This document shows, one piece after another, positions 54,468 through 63,916 of a stretch of 64,000 bases of DNA. A program made the position numbers and the translations under genes. How positions within the stretch are numbered: position 1 is the first letter of the stretch; each line of letters opens with the position of its first letter. The DNA comes from Burkholderiales bacterium 8X. Its GTDB lineage: Bacteria; Pseudomonadota; Gammaproteobacteria; Burkholderiales; Burkholderiaceae_C. The notes beneath the pieces were generated by a model, which saw only the letters and a list, made by a program, of their open reading frames with translations, made no database searches and was not told the DNA's origin. The stretch lies in assembly GCA_902506565.1 (NCBI GenBank), contig LR732703.1:932030-996029 (forward strand), in the 5' to 3' direction.

Positions 54468-55543
54468 GCGGCCTCCTTCGAAAAAGTGGGCTGCACCGGC
54501 TTGGGCATGCGGTTCATGAGGAGCGTCTTCCAGTCGATCCGTCGCAAGCCTTCGCTCGCGAGGATCAGCACGAAGGCGATGCCCTGCAGCACCTGCACCG
54601 AAGCATCCGGCAAGCCGAGGCGTCGCTGCAGCAGGCTGCCGGCCGCACCGAAGCCGCCGAACAGGATGGCCACCGGCACGATCGCGAACGGCGAATGCCT
54701 CGCGATGAACGCGACCAGGATGCCGGCATAGCCGTAGCCGGCAATCATCGAGGCGTTGGCGTTGGTATGCACCGCCGCGACCTCGATCGCACCGGCCGTG
54801 CCGGCGCAGGCGCCGCCGACCGCGCAGGCGGCGAGCACCAGTCGGGTCGCCGGCAGGCCGACCAGCTGCGCGGTGCGCGGATTGCCGCCGACCACCCGCA
54901 CCGAAAAGCCGGACACCGTCGCCCGCAGCCAGAAGCCGAGCCCGATGCAGGCTGCGACACCGATCGCGAGGCCCCAGTGCACGTCGGAGCCGCCGATGCC
55001 GCCGATCAGGAGCGGCGCCGGCAGCGGATAGGTCGACGGCTTGTTGAGGCTCGATGGGTCGCGCAGCGCACCTTCGACCAGGTGCTTGAAGATGCCGATC
55101 GCGATGTAGGCCAGCAGCAGGCTGCTGATGGTCTCGTTGATGCCGCGGAACTGGCGCAGCCAGCCGGCCAGCATGATCCACAGGCCGCCTGCGATCGCAC
55201 CCGCCATGCAGACCATCACGCTGCCGGCGATGTTCATCGGCAGCGGCAACAGGTACGACGTCGCCGCGCAGGCCAGGCCGCCCAGCACCAGTGCGCCTTC
55301 GCCGCCGATGATGATGAGGCCGGCCCGCGCCGGAATCGCGACGCACAGCGCCGTGAGCATCAAGGGTGCCGCCCGCTGCAAGGTGTTCTGCCACGAGAAC
55401 CAGTCGCCGAACGCGCCCTTGAAGAGCGTCAGCCACACGTCGACCGGGTCGACCCCCGCGAACCAGACCAGGATGCCGAACAGCAGCAGCGCCGCCGCAA
55501 TGGCGAACGCCGGCAGGGCGACTTCCTTCAAGGCTTGGCGCAT
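54464..55543 (-). CDS. BMP-type ABC transporter permease (YufP-like)
   Basis: This 359-residue permease has about nine membrane segments. ARAGLIIIGGEGALVLGGL (about residues 72-90) and RGINETISSLLLAYIA (about 132-147) match the larger permease of BMP-type importers. It follows the binding-protein gene by 13 bp and overlaps the next permease by 4 nt. Confidence 0.9.
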   Translation of the reverse strand: MRQALKEVALPAFAIAAALLLFGILVWFAGVDPVDVWLTLFKGAFGDWFSWQNTLQRAAPLMLTALCVAIPARAGLIIIGGEGALVLGGLACAATSYLLPLPMNIAGSVMVCMAGAIAGGLWIMLAGWLRQFRGINETISSLLLAYIAIGIFKHLVEGALRDPSSLNKPSTYPLPAPLLIGGIGGSDVHWGLAIGVAACIGLGFWLRATVSGFSVRVVGGNPRTAQLVGLPATRLVLAACAVGGACAGTAGAIEVAAVHTNANASMIAGYGYAGILVAFIARHSPFAIVPVAILFGGFGAAGSLLQRRLGLPDASVQVLQGIAFVLILASEGLRRIDWKTLLMNRMPKPVQPTFSKEAA

Positions 55544-55556
55544 GGCGGCTCGCGCG

Positions 55557-56669
55557 TCAGAAGCTGCCCTGGACGCCTTCGACCAGGTAGTTCATCTTCT
55601 CGAGATCGATGTCGGTCTGCTTCTGCACCTTGCCCGAAGCCAGCACCTCCTTGCCCTTGTTGTCCTTGAGCGGACCCTTGAAGATGTCGAAGCTGCCCGC
55701 GACCATCCTGGCCTTGGTCTCGTCGGCCTGCTTCTTGGCGGCGTCGGGCACCATCGCGCCATAGGCCGACATCTTGACGTAGCCTTCCTTCAGGCCGCCG
55801 CGCAGGAAGTTCGGATGCGGCTTGCCGGCCTGGGCGGCTTCGAGGATGGTCTTGTACGCGGTGATCCAGTTCCACTCGGCGCCGGTCAGGTAGGCGTTGG
55901 GTGCCAGCTTGGCCTGGCTCGCGTGATAGCCGCAGACCATCTTGCCGCGCTTGGCCGCGGTCTCGACCACCACCTTGGGTCCGTCCACGTGCATCGTGAA
56001 GACGTCGCAGCCCTGGTCCGCCAGGCTGTTGGTCGCCTCGGCTTCCTTCACGGCCATCGACCAGTCGCCGGTGAAGATCACGCTGCAGGTGATGCCCGGC
56101 TTGACCGAGCGGGCGCCGAGCGTGAAGGCGTTGATGTTGCGCAGCACCTGCGGAATCGGCTTGGCCGCGACGAAGGCGATCTTGTTGCTCTTGGTCATGT
56201 GGGCCGCGACCACGCCGTTCAGGAACTGGCATTCGTCGATGTAGCCGAAGAAGCTGCCCGCGTTCTTGGGCATGCCTTCGCTCCACATGCCGCCGCAATG
56301 CGAGAAGCGCACCTCGGGATTCTTCGGCGCGAGCGCCAGGATGTGCGGATCGAAGTAACCGAACGAGGTCGGAAAGAGGAGCCGTGCGCCGTCCTGCGCG
56401 ATCATGCCGGTCATGGTCTTCTGCACCGCGGCGGTCTCGGGCACGTTCTCTTCCTCGACCATCTTCACGCCGGGCATCTTCTTGAGTTCCGCCGCGGCCT
56501 GGGCATGGGCCTGGTTGTAGCCGTAGTCGTCCCGCGGCCCCACGTAGATCACGCCGACCGTCAGCGGCTTGGCCTGCGCACCGGCCAGGCCGCTCCAGCC
56601 GCCGAGCGTGCCGGCGGCACCGAGCGCCGCGAGGGATTTGAGGGAGTCGCGACGGTTGATTGGGCTCAT
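55557..56669 (-). CDS. BMP-family ABC transporter substrate-binding protein
   Basis: This 370-residue protein of the PnrA/Med lipoprotein (BMP) family has a twin-arginine-like signal (NRRDSLKSL) followed by KPLTVGVIYVGPRDDYGYNQ. No lipobox cysteine is visible, so it is a soluble periplasmic receptor. Members bind nucleosides or purine-like molecules; here the cargo may be a purine breakdown product or biuret-like amide. It heads the transporter operon, with a GntR-like operator about 39 bp upstream. Confidence 0.92.
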   Translation of the reverse strand: MSPINRRDSLKSLAALGAAGTLGGWSGLAGAQAKPLTVGVIYVGPRDDYGYNQAHAQAAAELKKMPGVKMVEEENVPETAAVQKTMTGMIAQDGARLLFPTSFGYFDPHILALAPKNPEVRFSHCGGMWSEGMPKNAGSFFGYIDECQFLNGVVAAHMTKSNKIAFVAAKPIPQVLRNINAFTLGARSVKPGITCSVIFTGDWSMAVKEAEATNSLADQGCDVFTMHVDGPKVVVETAAKRGKMVCGYHASQAKLAPNAYLTGAEWNWITAYKTILEAAQAGKPHPNFLRGGLKEGYVKMSAYGAMVPDAAKKQADETKARMVAGSFDIFKGPLKDNKGKEVLASGKVQKQTDIDLEKMNYLVEGVQGSF

Positions 56670-56707
56670 GGATCTGGCTCCGGGGGTTGTTGAAGATGAA
56701 AGTTCGT

Positions 56708-56719
56708 CTTGGATACAAG
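56708..56719. promoter_or_regulatory. GntR-type operator upstream of the BMP transporter operon
   Basis: On the minus strand the site reads CTTGTATCCAAGAC. Arms CTTG and CAAG are inverted. The same CTTGTA-N2-CAAGAC pattern occurs at 63316 ahead of atzF. A 7-bp hairpin (56742-56760) also lies in this 99-bp gap, after atzH, and may weaken read-through. Confidence 0.65.
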
Positions 56720-56768
56720 ATGGTGTGCATAAACCGTACCAGCCCGGCGCGAGGCCGGGCGGCCGATT

Positions 56769-57149
56769 TCAGGGAAGCAGGCTCACATGCGCCGAGACCA
56801 CGCGCCAACCTTGTGCGGTGCGCATCCAGGTCTGGCTCTGGCGCCCCGTCCTAGGGCTCGAATGCCGCCTGAACTCGACGTTCGCGGTCGCGAAGTCGGT
56901 GCCGTAGGTGGTGATGACGGTGCGCAGCAGCTCGCGCTGCAAGCCATCGGCCGGCCGACCGGCCCTGAAGGCCTTGATCTCGTCGTAGCCGTAGAGGTTC
57001 TCGGTCGCGCCGTAGCGCAAGGTGTGCGGGCTGTCCCAGAACAGCTCGTCCAGCACGGCGACATCGTTGGCGACCAGTGCGCGCTCGTAGCGCTCGAAGG
57101 CGGCGGTGACTTCGGCGACGACATCGGCGCGGTTGATTTCCAGGGACAT
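56769..57149 (-). CDS. atzH: AtzH-like / HpxZ-like SnoaL-fold protein (DUF3225)
   Basis: This 126-residue protein is of the NTF2-like fold. [20 protein letters not shown] is the recognisable DUF3225/HpxZ segment (about residues 28-47), and [18 protein letters not shown] ends the fold. AtzH accompanies the AtzE-AtzG carboxybiuret hydrolase, and has been reported to act on 1,3-dicarboxyurea. It sits 44 bp after atzE on the same strand. Confidence 0.85.
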   Translation of the reverse strand: MSLEINRADVVAEVTAAFERYERALVANDVAVLDELFWDSPHTLRYGATENLYGYDEIKAFRAGRPADGLQRELLRTVITTYGTDFATANVEFRRHSSPRTGRQSQTWMRTAQGWRVVSAHVSLLP

Positions 57150-57193
57150 GGCTCGGCTTGTCGGAAGGGTTCGGAAATGTTTGGGATCCAGCT

Positions 57194-58663
57194 TCAGGCT
57201 GTGGCGACGGGCGCATGCGAGACGCCGGCGCTTTCAAGCGCGGCCGCCACCCGCAGCACCAGGTCTTCGCGCCAGGCCGCACCGATGACCTGCACGCCGA
57301 TCGGAAGGCTCGGGTGCGCATTCCAGATCGGCACGGTGCACACCGGCAGCCCGATGCACGAGATCGGTTGGGCCAGCAGGCCGAGGCTCGGCCGCAGCGG
57401 CAACCGCTTGCCGTCGAGTTCGAGCCACTCGGAGCCTATCGGCGTCGCAGCGCACGGCGTGGCCGGGGCCAGCAGGATGTCGAATCGCTCGAACACCGTC
57501 GCCACGCGCTCCGCGTACAAGCGCCGCACCCGCTGCGCGCGCGCGACCCAGGCAGCCGGCAGCAGCGCACCGGCCAGGAAGCGGTCGCGCGACAGCGGCT
57601 CGAAGTCCTGCGGCCGCCGGCGCAGGTCGGGCAGGTGCAAGGCGCCGCCTTCCGAATTGGTGATGACGAACGCCGCCGCGCGGCCGGCCTCGACCATCGG
57701 GAGCTCCACCACCTTGCGCGCGTTCAATGCGGCGGCCACCCGATCGACCGCGTCGTTCGCATCCGGCTGCGCATGGCGCCGGAAGTAGCCGCCGAGGATG
57801 CCGACCCGCAAGCTGCCGACGCCGTGCGAAAGCTGCGCCAATGTCGGCTCGGCATCGCGCTGCAGGCAGCCCGGATCGCGCACGTTCGCATCGGCCTCCG
57901 CGCCCTGCATCGCGTCATAGGCCAAGGCGAGGTCGCGCACCGAGCGAGCGAAAGGGCCGAGGTGGTCGAGGCTCGACACGAAGGGATAGCTGCCGGTGCG
58001 CGGCAGCCGCCCGAAGGTCGGCTTCAGCCCGAAGACGCCGCAGAGCGAGGACGGCACCCGGATCGAGCCGTTGGTGTCCGAGCCCAGCGTCAGCGGCACT
58101 TGCCCCGCCGCCACCGCCGCAGCCGAACCGCCGGACGAGCCGCCCGCAATGCGGCTCGGGTCATGCGGATTGCGGCACGGACCGACATGGCTGTTCTCGG
58201 TCGTGAAACCATAGGCGTACTCGTCCATGTTGAGTGCGCCGACCAGCACCGCGCCGGCCGCTTCGAGTCGCCGCACCAGCAGCGCGTCGCCGCGGGCGGG
58301 ATCGGCCTCGCGCTCGATCCGCGATCCGGCAAGGGTCGCAAGGCCCGCGATATCGAACAGGTTCTTGACCGCGAAGGGCACGCCCAGCAGCGGCAGGTCG
58401 CGCGTGCGCGCGCCATGAGCGGACGAACCGGTTGCACCGGACGCACCCGATGCAAGCGATGCATCGACCTGGCCGGCCCGCCTCAGCGCCCGCTCACGCA
58501 GGACATCGGTGAACGCATTGACACGCGCATCGGTGGCGGCGATGCGGGCGAGGCTCGCCTCCGTCAGCGACACCGCGCTGGTCGCGCCCGAACGCACCGC
58601 CTCGGCCATCGCAGCGGCGTCCTTCAGGATCAGTGCGCCTGCCGTTGCGCCCGCTGCTTTCAT
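57194..58663 (-). CDS. atzE: AtzE-like amidase, 1-carboxybiuret hydrolase catalytic subunit
   Basis: This 489-residue amidase-signature enzyme has Lys100 in [11 protein letters not shown], the GGSSGGS loop (about 174-180) and the downstream [11 protein letters not shown] serine, forming the Ser-cisSer-Lys triad. The adjacent small AtzG subunit and AtzH strongly support the AtzE assignment over a generic amidase. AtzE hydrolyses 1-carboxybiuret to urea-1,3-dicarboxylate and ammonia. The ATG overlaps atzG's stop (ATGA). Confidence 0.88.
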   Translation of the reverse strand: MKAAGATAGALILKDAAAMAEAVRSGATSAVSLTEASLARIAATDARVNAFTDVLRERALRRAGQVDASLASGASGATGSSAHGARTRDLPLLGVPFAVKNLFDIAGLATLAGSRIEREADPARGDALLVRRLEAAGAVLVGALNMDEYAYGFTTENSHVGPCRNPHDPSRIAGGSSGGSAAAVAAGQVPLTLGSDTNGSIRVPSSLCGVFGLKPTFGRLPRTGSYPFVSSLDHLGPFARSVRDLALAYDAMQGAEADANVRDPGCLQRDAEPTLAQLSHGVGSLRVGILGGYFRRHAQPDANDAVDRVAAALNARKVVELPMVEAGRAAAFVITNSEGGALHLPDLRRRPQDFEPLSRDRFLAGALLPAAWVARAQRVRRLYAERVATVFERFDILLAPATPCAATPIGSEWLELDGKRLPLRPSLGLLAQPISCIGLPVCTVPIWNAHPSLPIGVQVIGAAWREDLVLRVAAALESAGVSHAPVATA

Positions 58664-58866
58664 GCCTCGCGCTCCCGCGGGCTCACCGGCACGAAGCTGG
58701 GCGCGGGTTCCACGTGCATCGCGAGCGGCACCGCTTCGAGCAACGCGGCCTGCTCCGCGGCCAACGCGAAATACCGAAGCACGCCCGGCCGATGCTCCGG
58801 CCGCAGCGCAAGCCCCAGCACCGCGGATGCCGCATCGACGTATGCCTCGATCTCGGCCGGCTTCAT
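58660..58866 (-). CDS. atzG: AtzG-like small subunit (DUF4089)
   Basis: This 68-residue protein starts MKPAEIEAYVDAASAVLGL and contains LRPEHRPGVLRYFALAAEQA, typical of the AtzG/DUF4089 subunits that form a heterotetramer with AtzE and stabilise it. It overlaps atzE by 4 nt at its end and the upstream ATPase by 4 nt at its start, so it is easily missed as a separate gene. Confidence 0.88.
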   Translation of the reverse strand: MKPAEIEAYVDAASAVLGLALRPEHRPGVLRYFALAAEQAALLEAVPLAMHVEPAPSFVPVSPREREA

Positions 58867-59696
58867 CGCCGCACCTCGCGCTGGAAGATGTCGAGGCTGC
58901 GCTTCTTCATCGCCACGAAGCTGTCGGAACTCAAGGTCTCGACGGTGCGAGGACGCGCATCGCCGTACCGCAGGATCTCCGCCACCCGGGTCGGCCGCTT
59001 GGTCAGCAGCAGCACCTGGTCTGCCAGGTAGACCGCTTCCTCGAGATCGTGCGAAACCAGCAGCATGGTGGTGCCGGTCTGCACGAACACCTCCTGCAGC
59101 TTCTCGCGGATGAAAAGCGTCATCTCGAAGTCGAGCGCCGAGAACGGCTCGTCGAGGAACAGCACTTCGGGGTTGGGCGCCAGCGCCCGCATGATCGAGG
59201 CGGTCTGCTGCTGCCCGCCCGACAGTTCGTACGGATAGCGGTTGAGATCGAACTTGACGTCGAAGGACGCGACCAGCTCGGCCATGCGGCGATCGACTTC
59301 CGCCTTCGAGCGGCCTTCGAGCTTCAGCGGATAGGCGATGTTGTCGATGGTTCGCATCCACGGGAACAGGGCCTCGCGGTAGTTCTGGAACACGTAGCCA
59401 ATCTTGGTGTCCTCGAGCGACTTGCCGTCGAACAGGATCTCGCCGGCATCGATCGGCACCAGCCCGGCGATCATGTTGATCAGCGTGCTCTTGCCACAGC
59501 CGTTCGGCCCGAACACCGAGACGATCGCGTGCTTGGGAATGTCGAGGTCGAAGTTCTCGTAGAGCGGCCAGCCCGCGAAATACTTGGTGAGTCCGCGGAT
59601 GGTGATGTGGGTGCCGGCGGGGCCCGGCTCGAAGCGAGGCCTGGGCACGTCGGCATAGACCGGGCCGCTGCGGACGATGTCGGTGGCCGTCTTCAT
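58863..59696 (-). CDS. SsuB/NrtD-type ABC transporter ATPase
   Basis: This 277-residue ATPase has Walker A FGPNGCGKSTL (about residue 63-73), the signature ELSGGQQQTASIMRAL and Walker B VLFLDEPFSALD. It has a longer N-terminus than typical SsuB, starting MKTATDIVRSG. It energises the permease at 59693. It overlaps both neighbours by 4 nt. Confidence 0.92.
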   Translation of the reverse strand: MKTATDIVRSGPVYADVPRPRFEPGPAGTHITIRGLTKYFAGWPLYENFDLDIPKHAIVSVFGPNGCGKSTLINMIAGLVPIDAGEILFDGKSLEDTKIGYVFQNYREALFPWMRTIDNIAYPLKLEGRSKAEVDRRMAELVASFDVKFDLNRYPYELSGGQQQTASIMRALAPNPEVLFLDEPFSALDFEMTLFIREKLQEVFVQTGTTMLLVSHDLEEAVYLADQVLLLTKRPTRVAEILRYGDARPRTVETLSSDSFVAMKKRSLDIFQREVRR

Positions 59697-60544
59697 CTGC
59701 CGCTCCAATGCACGATGCGGCGCTCGGCCACCAGGAACAGGATGTTGAGCGCATAGCCCAGCGCGCCGGCCGCGAGGATCGCCGCATACATGCTCTTGAC
59801 GTTGAGCACCTGCTGCGCGTCGATGATGCGGTGGCCGAGGCCGTTGTCGGAGCCGATGAACATTTCGGCGACGATCACGATCACCAGCGCCATCGAGACC
59901 GCCGAGCGAAGTCCGACGAAGCTTGGCTGCAGGCTCTCCCAGATCAGCACGTCCTTGAACACCTGCCAGCGCGAGGCGCCCATCACCTTCGCCGCCATCA
60001 CGCGCTGCTTGCGGGCGTTGATGACGCCGTAGGCGCTGTTGAAGATCACGATCAGGAAGGCGCCGAAGGCGGCGATCGCCACCTTGTTGATGTCCGACAC
60101 GCCGAAGATCAGCAGGAAGAGCGGTATCAACGCGGATGAAGGCGTCGACCGAAAGAAGTCGATCAGGAACTCGACGCTGCGATAAGCCTTCTCGTTGCTG
60201 CCGAGCAGCACGCCGAGCGGCATGCCCACCACTGCTGCGATCAGGAAGGCCTGCACCGTGCGCCACACGGTGACGGCGAAGTCGAGCAGCAGCGGGCCGC
60301 CGGCCAGCCCGGTGACCAGCGTCGCGACCGTGTCGGCCGGCGGCGGCAAGAGGATCGGCTTGATGAAGCCGAGCCGCACCACCAGGTCCCACAGGATGAA
60401 AAGCGCGATTGGCCCGATGGCCGGAAGCCAGCGGTCCCATGCGGGCTTCTTTGGCATGGCGGCAGCGGCGGCGGCAGCGGCAGCCGTGGGCGGCGTCCAG
60501 GGCACGCCGGCGGAGCGGTGCGCGGAGTCGGTGGTCGAAGCCAT
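59693..60544 (-). CDS. SsuC/TauC-type ABC transporter permease
   Basis: This 283-residue permease begins with an Ala/Pro-rich tail (AAAAAAAAMPKKP) and has about six membrane helices. The EAA-type loop is visible in VMGASRWQVFKDVLIWESLQ. It pairs with the ATPase at 58863 and the binding protein at 60549 (4 bp upstream). These systems import sulfonates, nitrate or small cyclic amides; here a biuret- or ureide-like cargo is likely. Confidence 0.9.
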   Translation of the reverse strand: MASTTDSAHRSAGVPWTPPTAAAAAAAAAMPKKPAWDRWLPAIGPIALFILWDLVVRLGFIKPILLPPPADTVATLVTGLAGGPLLLDFAVTVWRTVQAFLIAAVVGMPLGVLLGSNEKAYRSVEFLIDFFRSTPSSALIPLFLLIFGVSDINKVAIAAFGAFLIVIFNSAYGVINARKQRVMAAKVMGASRWQVFKDVLIWESLQPSFVGLRSAVSMALVIVIVAEMFIGSDNGLGHRIIDAQQVLNVKSMYAAILAAGALGYALNILFLVAERRIVHWSGR

Positions 60545-60548
60545 CGCC

Positions 60549-61547
60549 TCAGGCCTTGTAGAGCAGCGGCTCGACCGGCACCTTCTTCTCGAAGATGCCT
60601 TTCTCGGTGAAGAGGTCGTAGAACTTCTGGAAGTAGCCGAGCGCCGCCGGCGTGAACTCGTTGTAGAGCATGTACGAGGCGAGCGGCACCTCGGCGGTGA
60701 GCGGGCCTTCGATCGCCGTGTAGCCCTTCATGTACGGGCGCGCGTCCTCGGGCTTGCTGCGGACCAGCTCCACGCCGCGGGCGTAGGCCGCGATGAACTT
60801 CTTGGCGACTTCCGGGTTCTTCTTGATGTATTCGGTGGTGAGGCTGGCCGCGCCGCCGTGCCACGGTGCCATCGGGTCCCCCAGGATGTACTTGGCGACC
60901 ACGCCGGCCTCGATCACGCGGGTGGTGCCGTTCATGCGGCCGATGGTGCCGGTCGGCTCCAGCGTGTAGCAGGCATCGACCTGCCCCGCGACCAGCGAGG
61001 CAATGTGCTGGCCGATCGGCAGCTCCGATACCGAGACACCGGTGGCGCCGGCCCGCTCCAGCATGGTCTTGGCGAGCGTCATGTTCTGGATGCCGGGGCC
61101 GGACGCGACCTTCTTGCCCTTCAGGTCGGCCATGGTCTTGATCGGGCTGTCCTTGCCGGTGATGAACTCGTCGAGCACGAACTTCGCGTTGCTCGGGTTG
61201 GTGCAGAAGATCTTGAAGAGCCCCGGCTGCGCGATCTCGCCGATCGCGAGGTTGGCCGAGCCGGTGCCGTTGGCGCTGCCGTCGGAGCGGCCGGCGAGCA
61301 TCGCCTCCATCACCTGCTGGGCGCCCGCGAACTTGAGCGGCTCGACGTCGAGCCCGGCTTCCTTGAAGTAGCCCTTCTCGATCGCGGCGAAGAACGGCAG
61401 CCCGGCCGCCACAGGCCAGAAGCCGATCCGCAGCTTGGTGGACTGCGCGCGCACGATGGCAGGCATCGCCAGCATGCCCAGCCCGGCGGCGCCGGCCTTG
61501 AGCAAGCTGCGGCGGGATGATTCGGAAGTCGAGATCGGTGATGTCAT
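60549..61547 (-). CDS. NMT1/TauA-type substrate-binding protein
   Basis: This 332-residue periplasmic protein has a twin-arginine-like signal (SSRRSLLKAGAAGLGML) and the NMT1/TauA pattern LRIGFWPVAAGLPFFAAIEKG, then GYFKEAGLDVEP. It delivers substrate to the permease at 59693. The ATG at 61547 is chosen because the upstream frame runs into the atzF gap. Family ligands include pyrimidines, taurine and nitrate. Confidence 0.92.
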   Translation of the reverse strand: MTSPISTSESSRRSLLKAGAAGLGMLAMPAIVRAQSTKLRIGFWPVAAGLPFFAAIEKGYFKEAGLDVEPLKFAGAQQVMEAMLAGRSDGSANGTGSANLAIGEIAQPGLFKIFCTNPSNAKFVLDEFITGKDSPIKTMADLKGKKVASGPGIQNMTLAKTMLERAGATGVSVSELPIGQHIASLVAGQVDACYTLEPTGTIGRMNGTTRVIEAGVVAKYILGDPMAPWHGGAASLTTEYIKKNPEVAKKFIAAYARGVELVRSKPEDARPYMKGYTAIEGPLTAEVPLASYMLYNEFTPAALGYFQKFYDLFTEKGIFEKKVPVEPLLYKA

Positions 61548-61587
61548 GGTCGTCCTGCTCTGGATGAAAGGGTGGATGAACCGGGTG

Positions 61588-63303
61588 TCAGGCGCCGGCT
61601 GCCTGCGACCGGGAAGCGACATAAGCGCGCCAGCCGCCGTGATGCGTGATGTCTTCGGCGCCTTCGAGCGCGATCGATTCGCACACGAAGCCCTGCACGC
61701 TGCTGCCGTCTGAAAGCGTCAGCGTTCCGATGCCGAGCGGCGCGGGGATCAGCGCGACGAAGCTGCCGTAGGCCGCCAGCGGCATCTCCCAGACCTCCAA
61801 CGCGATCGATGCGCCGGCGCCCGGGGCGACCCGCAACATCCCGGGCTTCGGCGGCACGGTGCCGGACAGCGCGAAGAGCCGGTAGTCGGGCGCGCTGGTC
61901 GCCGCGGCGACCAGCCGTGCACCGCGTTCGGTGAGCTGCGAATTGAGGGGCATGCCGGACAGGTGCGCGCCCACCACCGCGACACGGACGCTGTCGACGG
62001 CGAGCGGCATCGGCGCGGGCGGTGGCAAGGGCTCGTCGGTCGCGCCGAGCTTGCCGCCCGCCGCATGGTGGTAGCGCTGCCCGAGTTCGGCCAACTGCAG
62101 GTCGCTGCCGCACGGGCCGACCAGCGTGATGCCGAAAGGCAAGCCGTCGGGCCGGATGCTGCTCGGCACCGCGAGCGCCGCGTAGTCCAGCAGGTTGACG
62201 AAGTTGGTATAGGCGCCCAGCTCGCGATTGCGCACCACCGGGTCGGCGAGCATGGCCGCGATGGTGCAGTGGGTCGGCGCGGTCGGCACCAGCAAGACGT
62301 CGATGCCCTGCCACATCGGCGCGACCTGCTGCGCCAGGCTGCGAAGCCGCGTCTGCGCCTGCAGCAGGTCGACCGCGTCGTGGTCGCGGCCGCTCGCCAG
62401 GATGCTGCGCACCGGCTCGATCACCTCGGCCTCGTAGGCGTCGAAGAAGTCGCGCAAGGCGGCGTAGCGCTCGGCGACCAGCGCACTGTCGTAGAGCAGG
62501 CCCGCCACTTCGGCGAGGGGCGCATAGTCGATCGGCACGCGCTCGCCCCCGAGCGACGCCATGCGCTCGATCGCCTCGTCGAACGCCGCCGCGGAGAGCG
62601 CGTCGCCGAAGAACTCGAGTTCGCGCGGCACGCCGAAGCGGAAGCGATCGGGCAGGCGCGATGTGGCCAGCGGCAGAGTTCGCGAATACGGGTCCGCCGC
62701 ATCGAAGCCCCGCGCCACTTCGAAGACCCGCAGCGCCATCGCCACCGTCGGCGCGAAGATCGAGACGCAATCCACGCTCTGCGCAGCCGGCATCACGCCG
62801 CGCGTGCTGAGCAAACCCTTCGACGGCTTGAGTCCCACGATGTTGTTGAGCCCCGCCGGCACGCGCCCGGAGCCCGCCGTGTCGGTACCGAGCGCGAAGT
62901 CGACCTGGCCGGTCGCGACCACATAGGCGGAGCCCGAACTCGAACCACCCGACACCTGGCGCGCGTCGAAGCTGTTCGGCACCGCACCGTAGGGCGAACG
63001 GGTGCCGTTCAAGCCGCAGGCGAACTGGTCGAGATTGGTCTTGCCGACCAGGGTGGCACCGGCATCGAGCAGCCGCTGCACCACTTGCGCGTGCTCAGTC
63101 GGATGCCGATCGAAGGCCGGGCAGGCACCGGTGGTGGGCACGCCGGCGGCATCGATGTTGTCCTTGATCGCGAAGCGCAGCCCGGCCAGCGGGCCCTGCG
63201 CCCTGCCCTGGATGGGCGAATCGAATCGCGCGATCCAGGCCGCCTCGGGCTTTCCTTCGATCGTTCCGGACTCGCCCGGCGAGACCGCGTCATGCACCAT
63301 CAT
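61588..63303 (-). CDS. atzF: Allophanate hydrolase AtzF
   Basis: This 571-residue protein has an N-terminal amidase domain (Lys47 in FAIKDNID; GGSSSGS loop; TDTAGSGRVPA) and the C-terminal allophanate-hydrolase domain (from about residue 450: VRVAVVGAHLSGMPLN to the end, including KPGMLRV). The length matches AtzF/DUR2-type enzymes. It converts allophanate to two ammonia and two CO2. An AGGA site precedes the tandem ATGATG start at 63303. It heads the operon with the second transporter, and a GntR-like operator lies just upstream. Confidence 0.93.
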   Translation of the reverse strand: MMVHDAVSPGESGTIEGKPEAAWIARFDSPIQGRAQGPLAGLRFAIKDNIDAAGVPTTGACPAFDRHPTEHAQVVQRLLDAGATLVGKTNLDQFACGLNGTRSPYGAVPNSFDARQVSGGSSSGSAYVVATGQVDFALGTDTAGSGRVPAGLNNIVGLKPSKGLLSTRGVMPAAQSVDCVSIFAPTVAMALRVFEVARGFDAADPYSRTLPLATSRLPDRFRFGVPRELEFFGDALSAAAFDEAIERMASLGGERVPIDYAPLAEVAGLLYDSALVAERYAALRDFFDAYEAEVIEPVRSILASGRDHDAVDLLQAQTRLRSLAQQVAPMWQGIDVLLVPTAPTHCTIAAMLADPVVRNRELGAYTNFVNLLDYAALAVPSSIRPDGLPFGITLVGPCGSDLQLAELGQRYHHAAGGKLGATDEPLPPPAPMPLAVDSVRVAVVGAHLSGMPLNSQLTERGARLVAAATSAPDYRLFALSGTVPPKPGMLRVAPGAGASIALEVWEMPLAAYGSFVALIPAPLGIGTLTLSDGSSVQGFVCESIALEGAEDITHHGGWRAYVASRSQAAGA

Positions 63304-63315
63304 CAAGCATCCTGT

Positions 63316-63327
63316 CTTGTGTACAAG
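63316..63327. promoter_or_regulatory. GntR-type operator upstream of atzF
   Basis: On the minus strand the site reads CTTGTACACAAGAC, a near-perfect inverted repeat (CTTGT/ACAAG arms). It lies 13 bp upstream of the atzF start and matches the site at 56708. Binding there would overlap the ribosome site or promoter. Confidence 0.7.
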
Positions 63328-63395
63328 TTGTGATGCAAGCGGCGTGCCATGTCCGGCAGCAAGCCGCGGGGTGGAGAGAAGTACCTTGGAGAAAC

Positions 63396-63455
63396 GGCGA
63401 GCGAGCGCGAGGGCGAGGGCGAACGAGCGCGAGCAAGGGCGAGCGACGGCTCGCG
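63396..63455. repeat. GCGAGC/GGCGAG-rich low-complexity tract
   Basis: The 196-bp gap between atzF and the MarR gene contains an imperfect array of GCGAGC and GGCGAG units. It encodes no gene I can support and looks like slippage-prone simple sequence. Confidence 0.7.
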
Positions 63456-63499
63456 AAGGCGGGCGTCCCGGCGGCGCCGGCGCCCGCTCGAACCGGCGC

Positions 63500-63916
63500 T
63501 CAGTCGGGCTGACTGCTGGCCAGCCCGACCGCCTCGGCCAGCTGGGCGAGCTGGTCGGCATGCAGGCTGGCCAGCCTCGCCAGCTTCTTGCGGCCGGCCG
63601 GCAGCAGGTGGACCTCGACCTGCCGGCGGTCGACCTCGCTCGCCCGGCGTTCGACCAGCCCTGCCTCCTCGCAACGCGACACCAGCGCGACGACGCCATG
63701 CGGCTGCGCCTGCAGCCGCTCGGCGATTTCGCCGATGGTCGCCCACTGGCGGCCCGGGAAGCCCTGCGTGTGCAGCATCAGCTGGTACTGCAGCACCGTG
63801 ATGCCTTCGTCTCGCGCGGCGTCCTCGCTGAACCGCAGGAAGCTGCGCAGCCGGAAACGGAAATCCGACAGCGCTTCGAAGCGCTCTTTATCGGTCGGGC
63901 CTGGTTTTGGGGGCAT
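63500..63916 (-). CDS. MarR-family transcriptional regulator
   Basis: This 138-residue winged-helix protein has the MarR pattern (TVLQYQLMLHTQGF; IGEIAERLQAQPHGVVALVSRC; GLVERRASEVDRRQVEVHLLP with the wing DRR). It is co-oriented with atzF, 196 bp upstream. It may regulate the cluster together with GntR, or act alone on nearby genes. Confidence 0.9.
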   Translation of the reverse strand: MPPKPGPTDKERFEALSDFRFRLRSFLRFSEDAARDEGITVLQYQLMLHTQGFPGRQWATIGEIAERLQAQPHGVVALVSRCEEAGLVERRASEVDRRQVEVHLLPAGRKKLARLASLHADQLAQLAEAVGLASSQPD

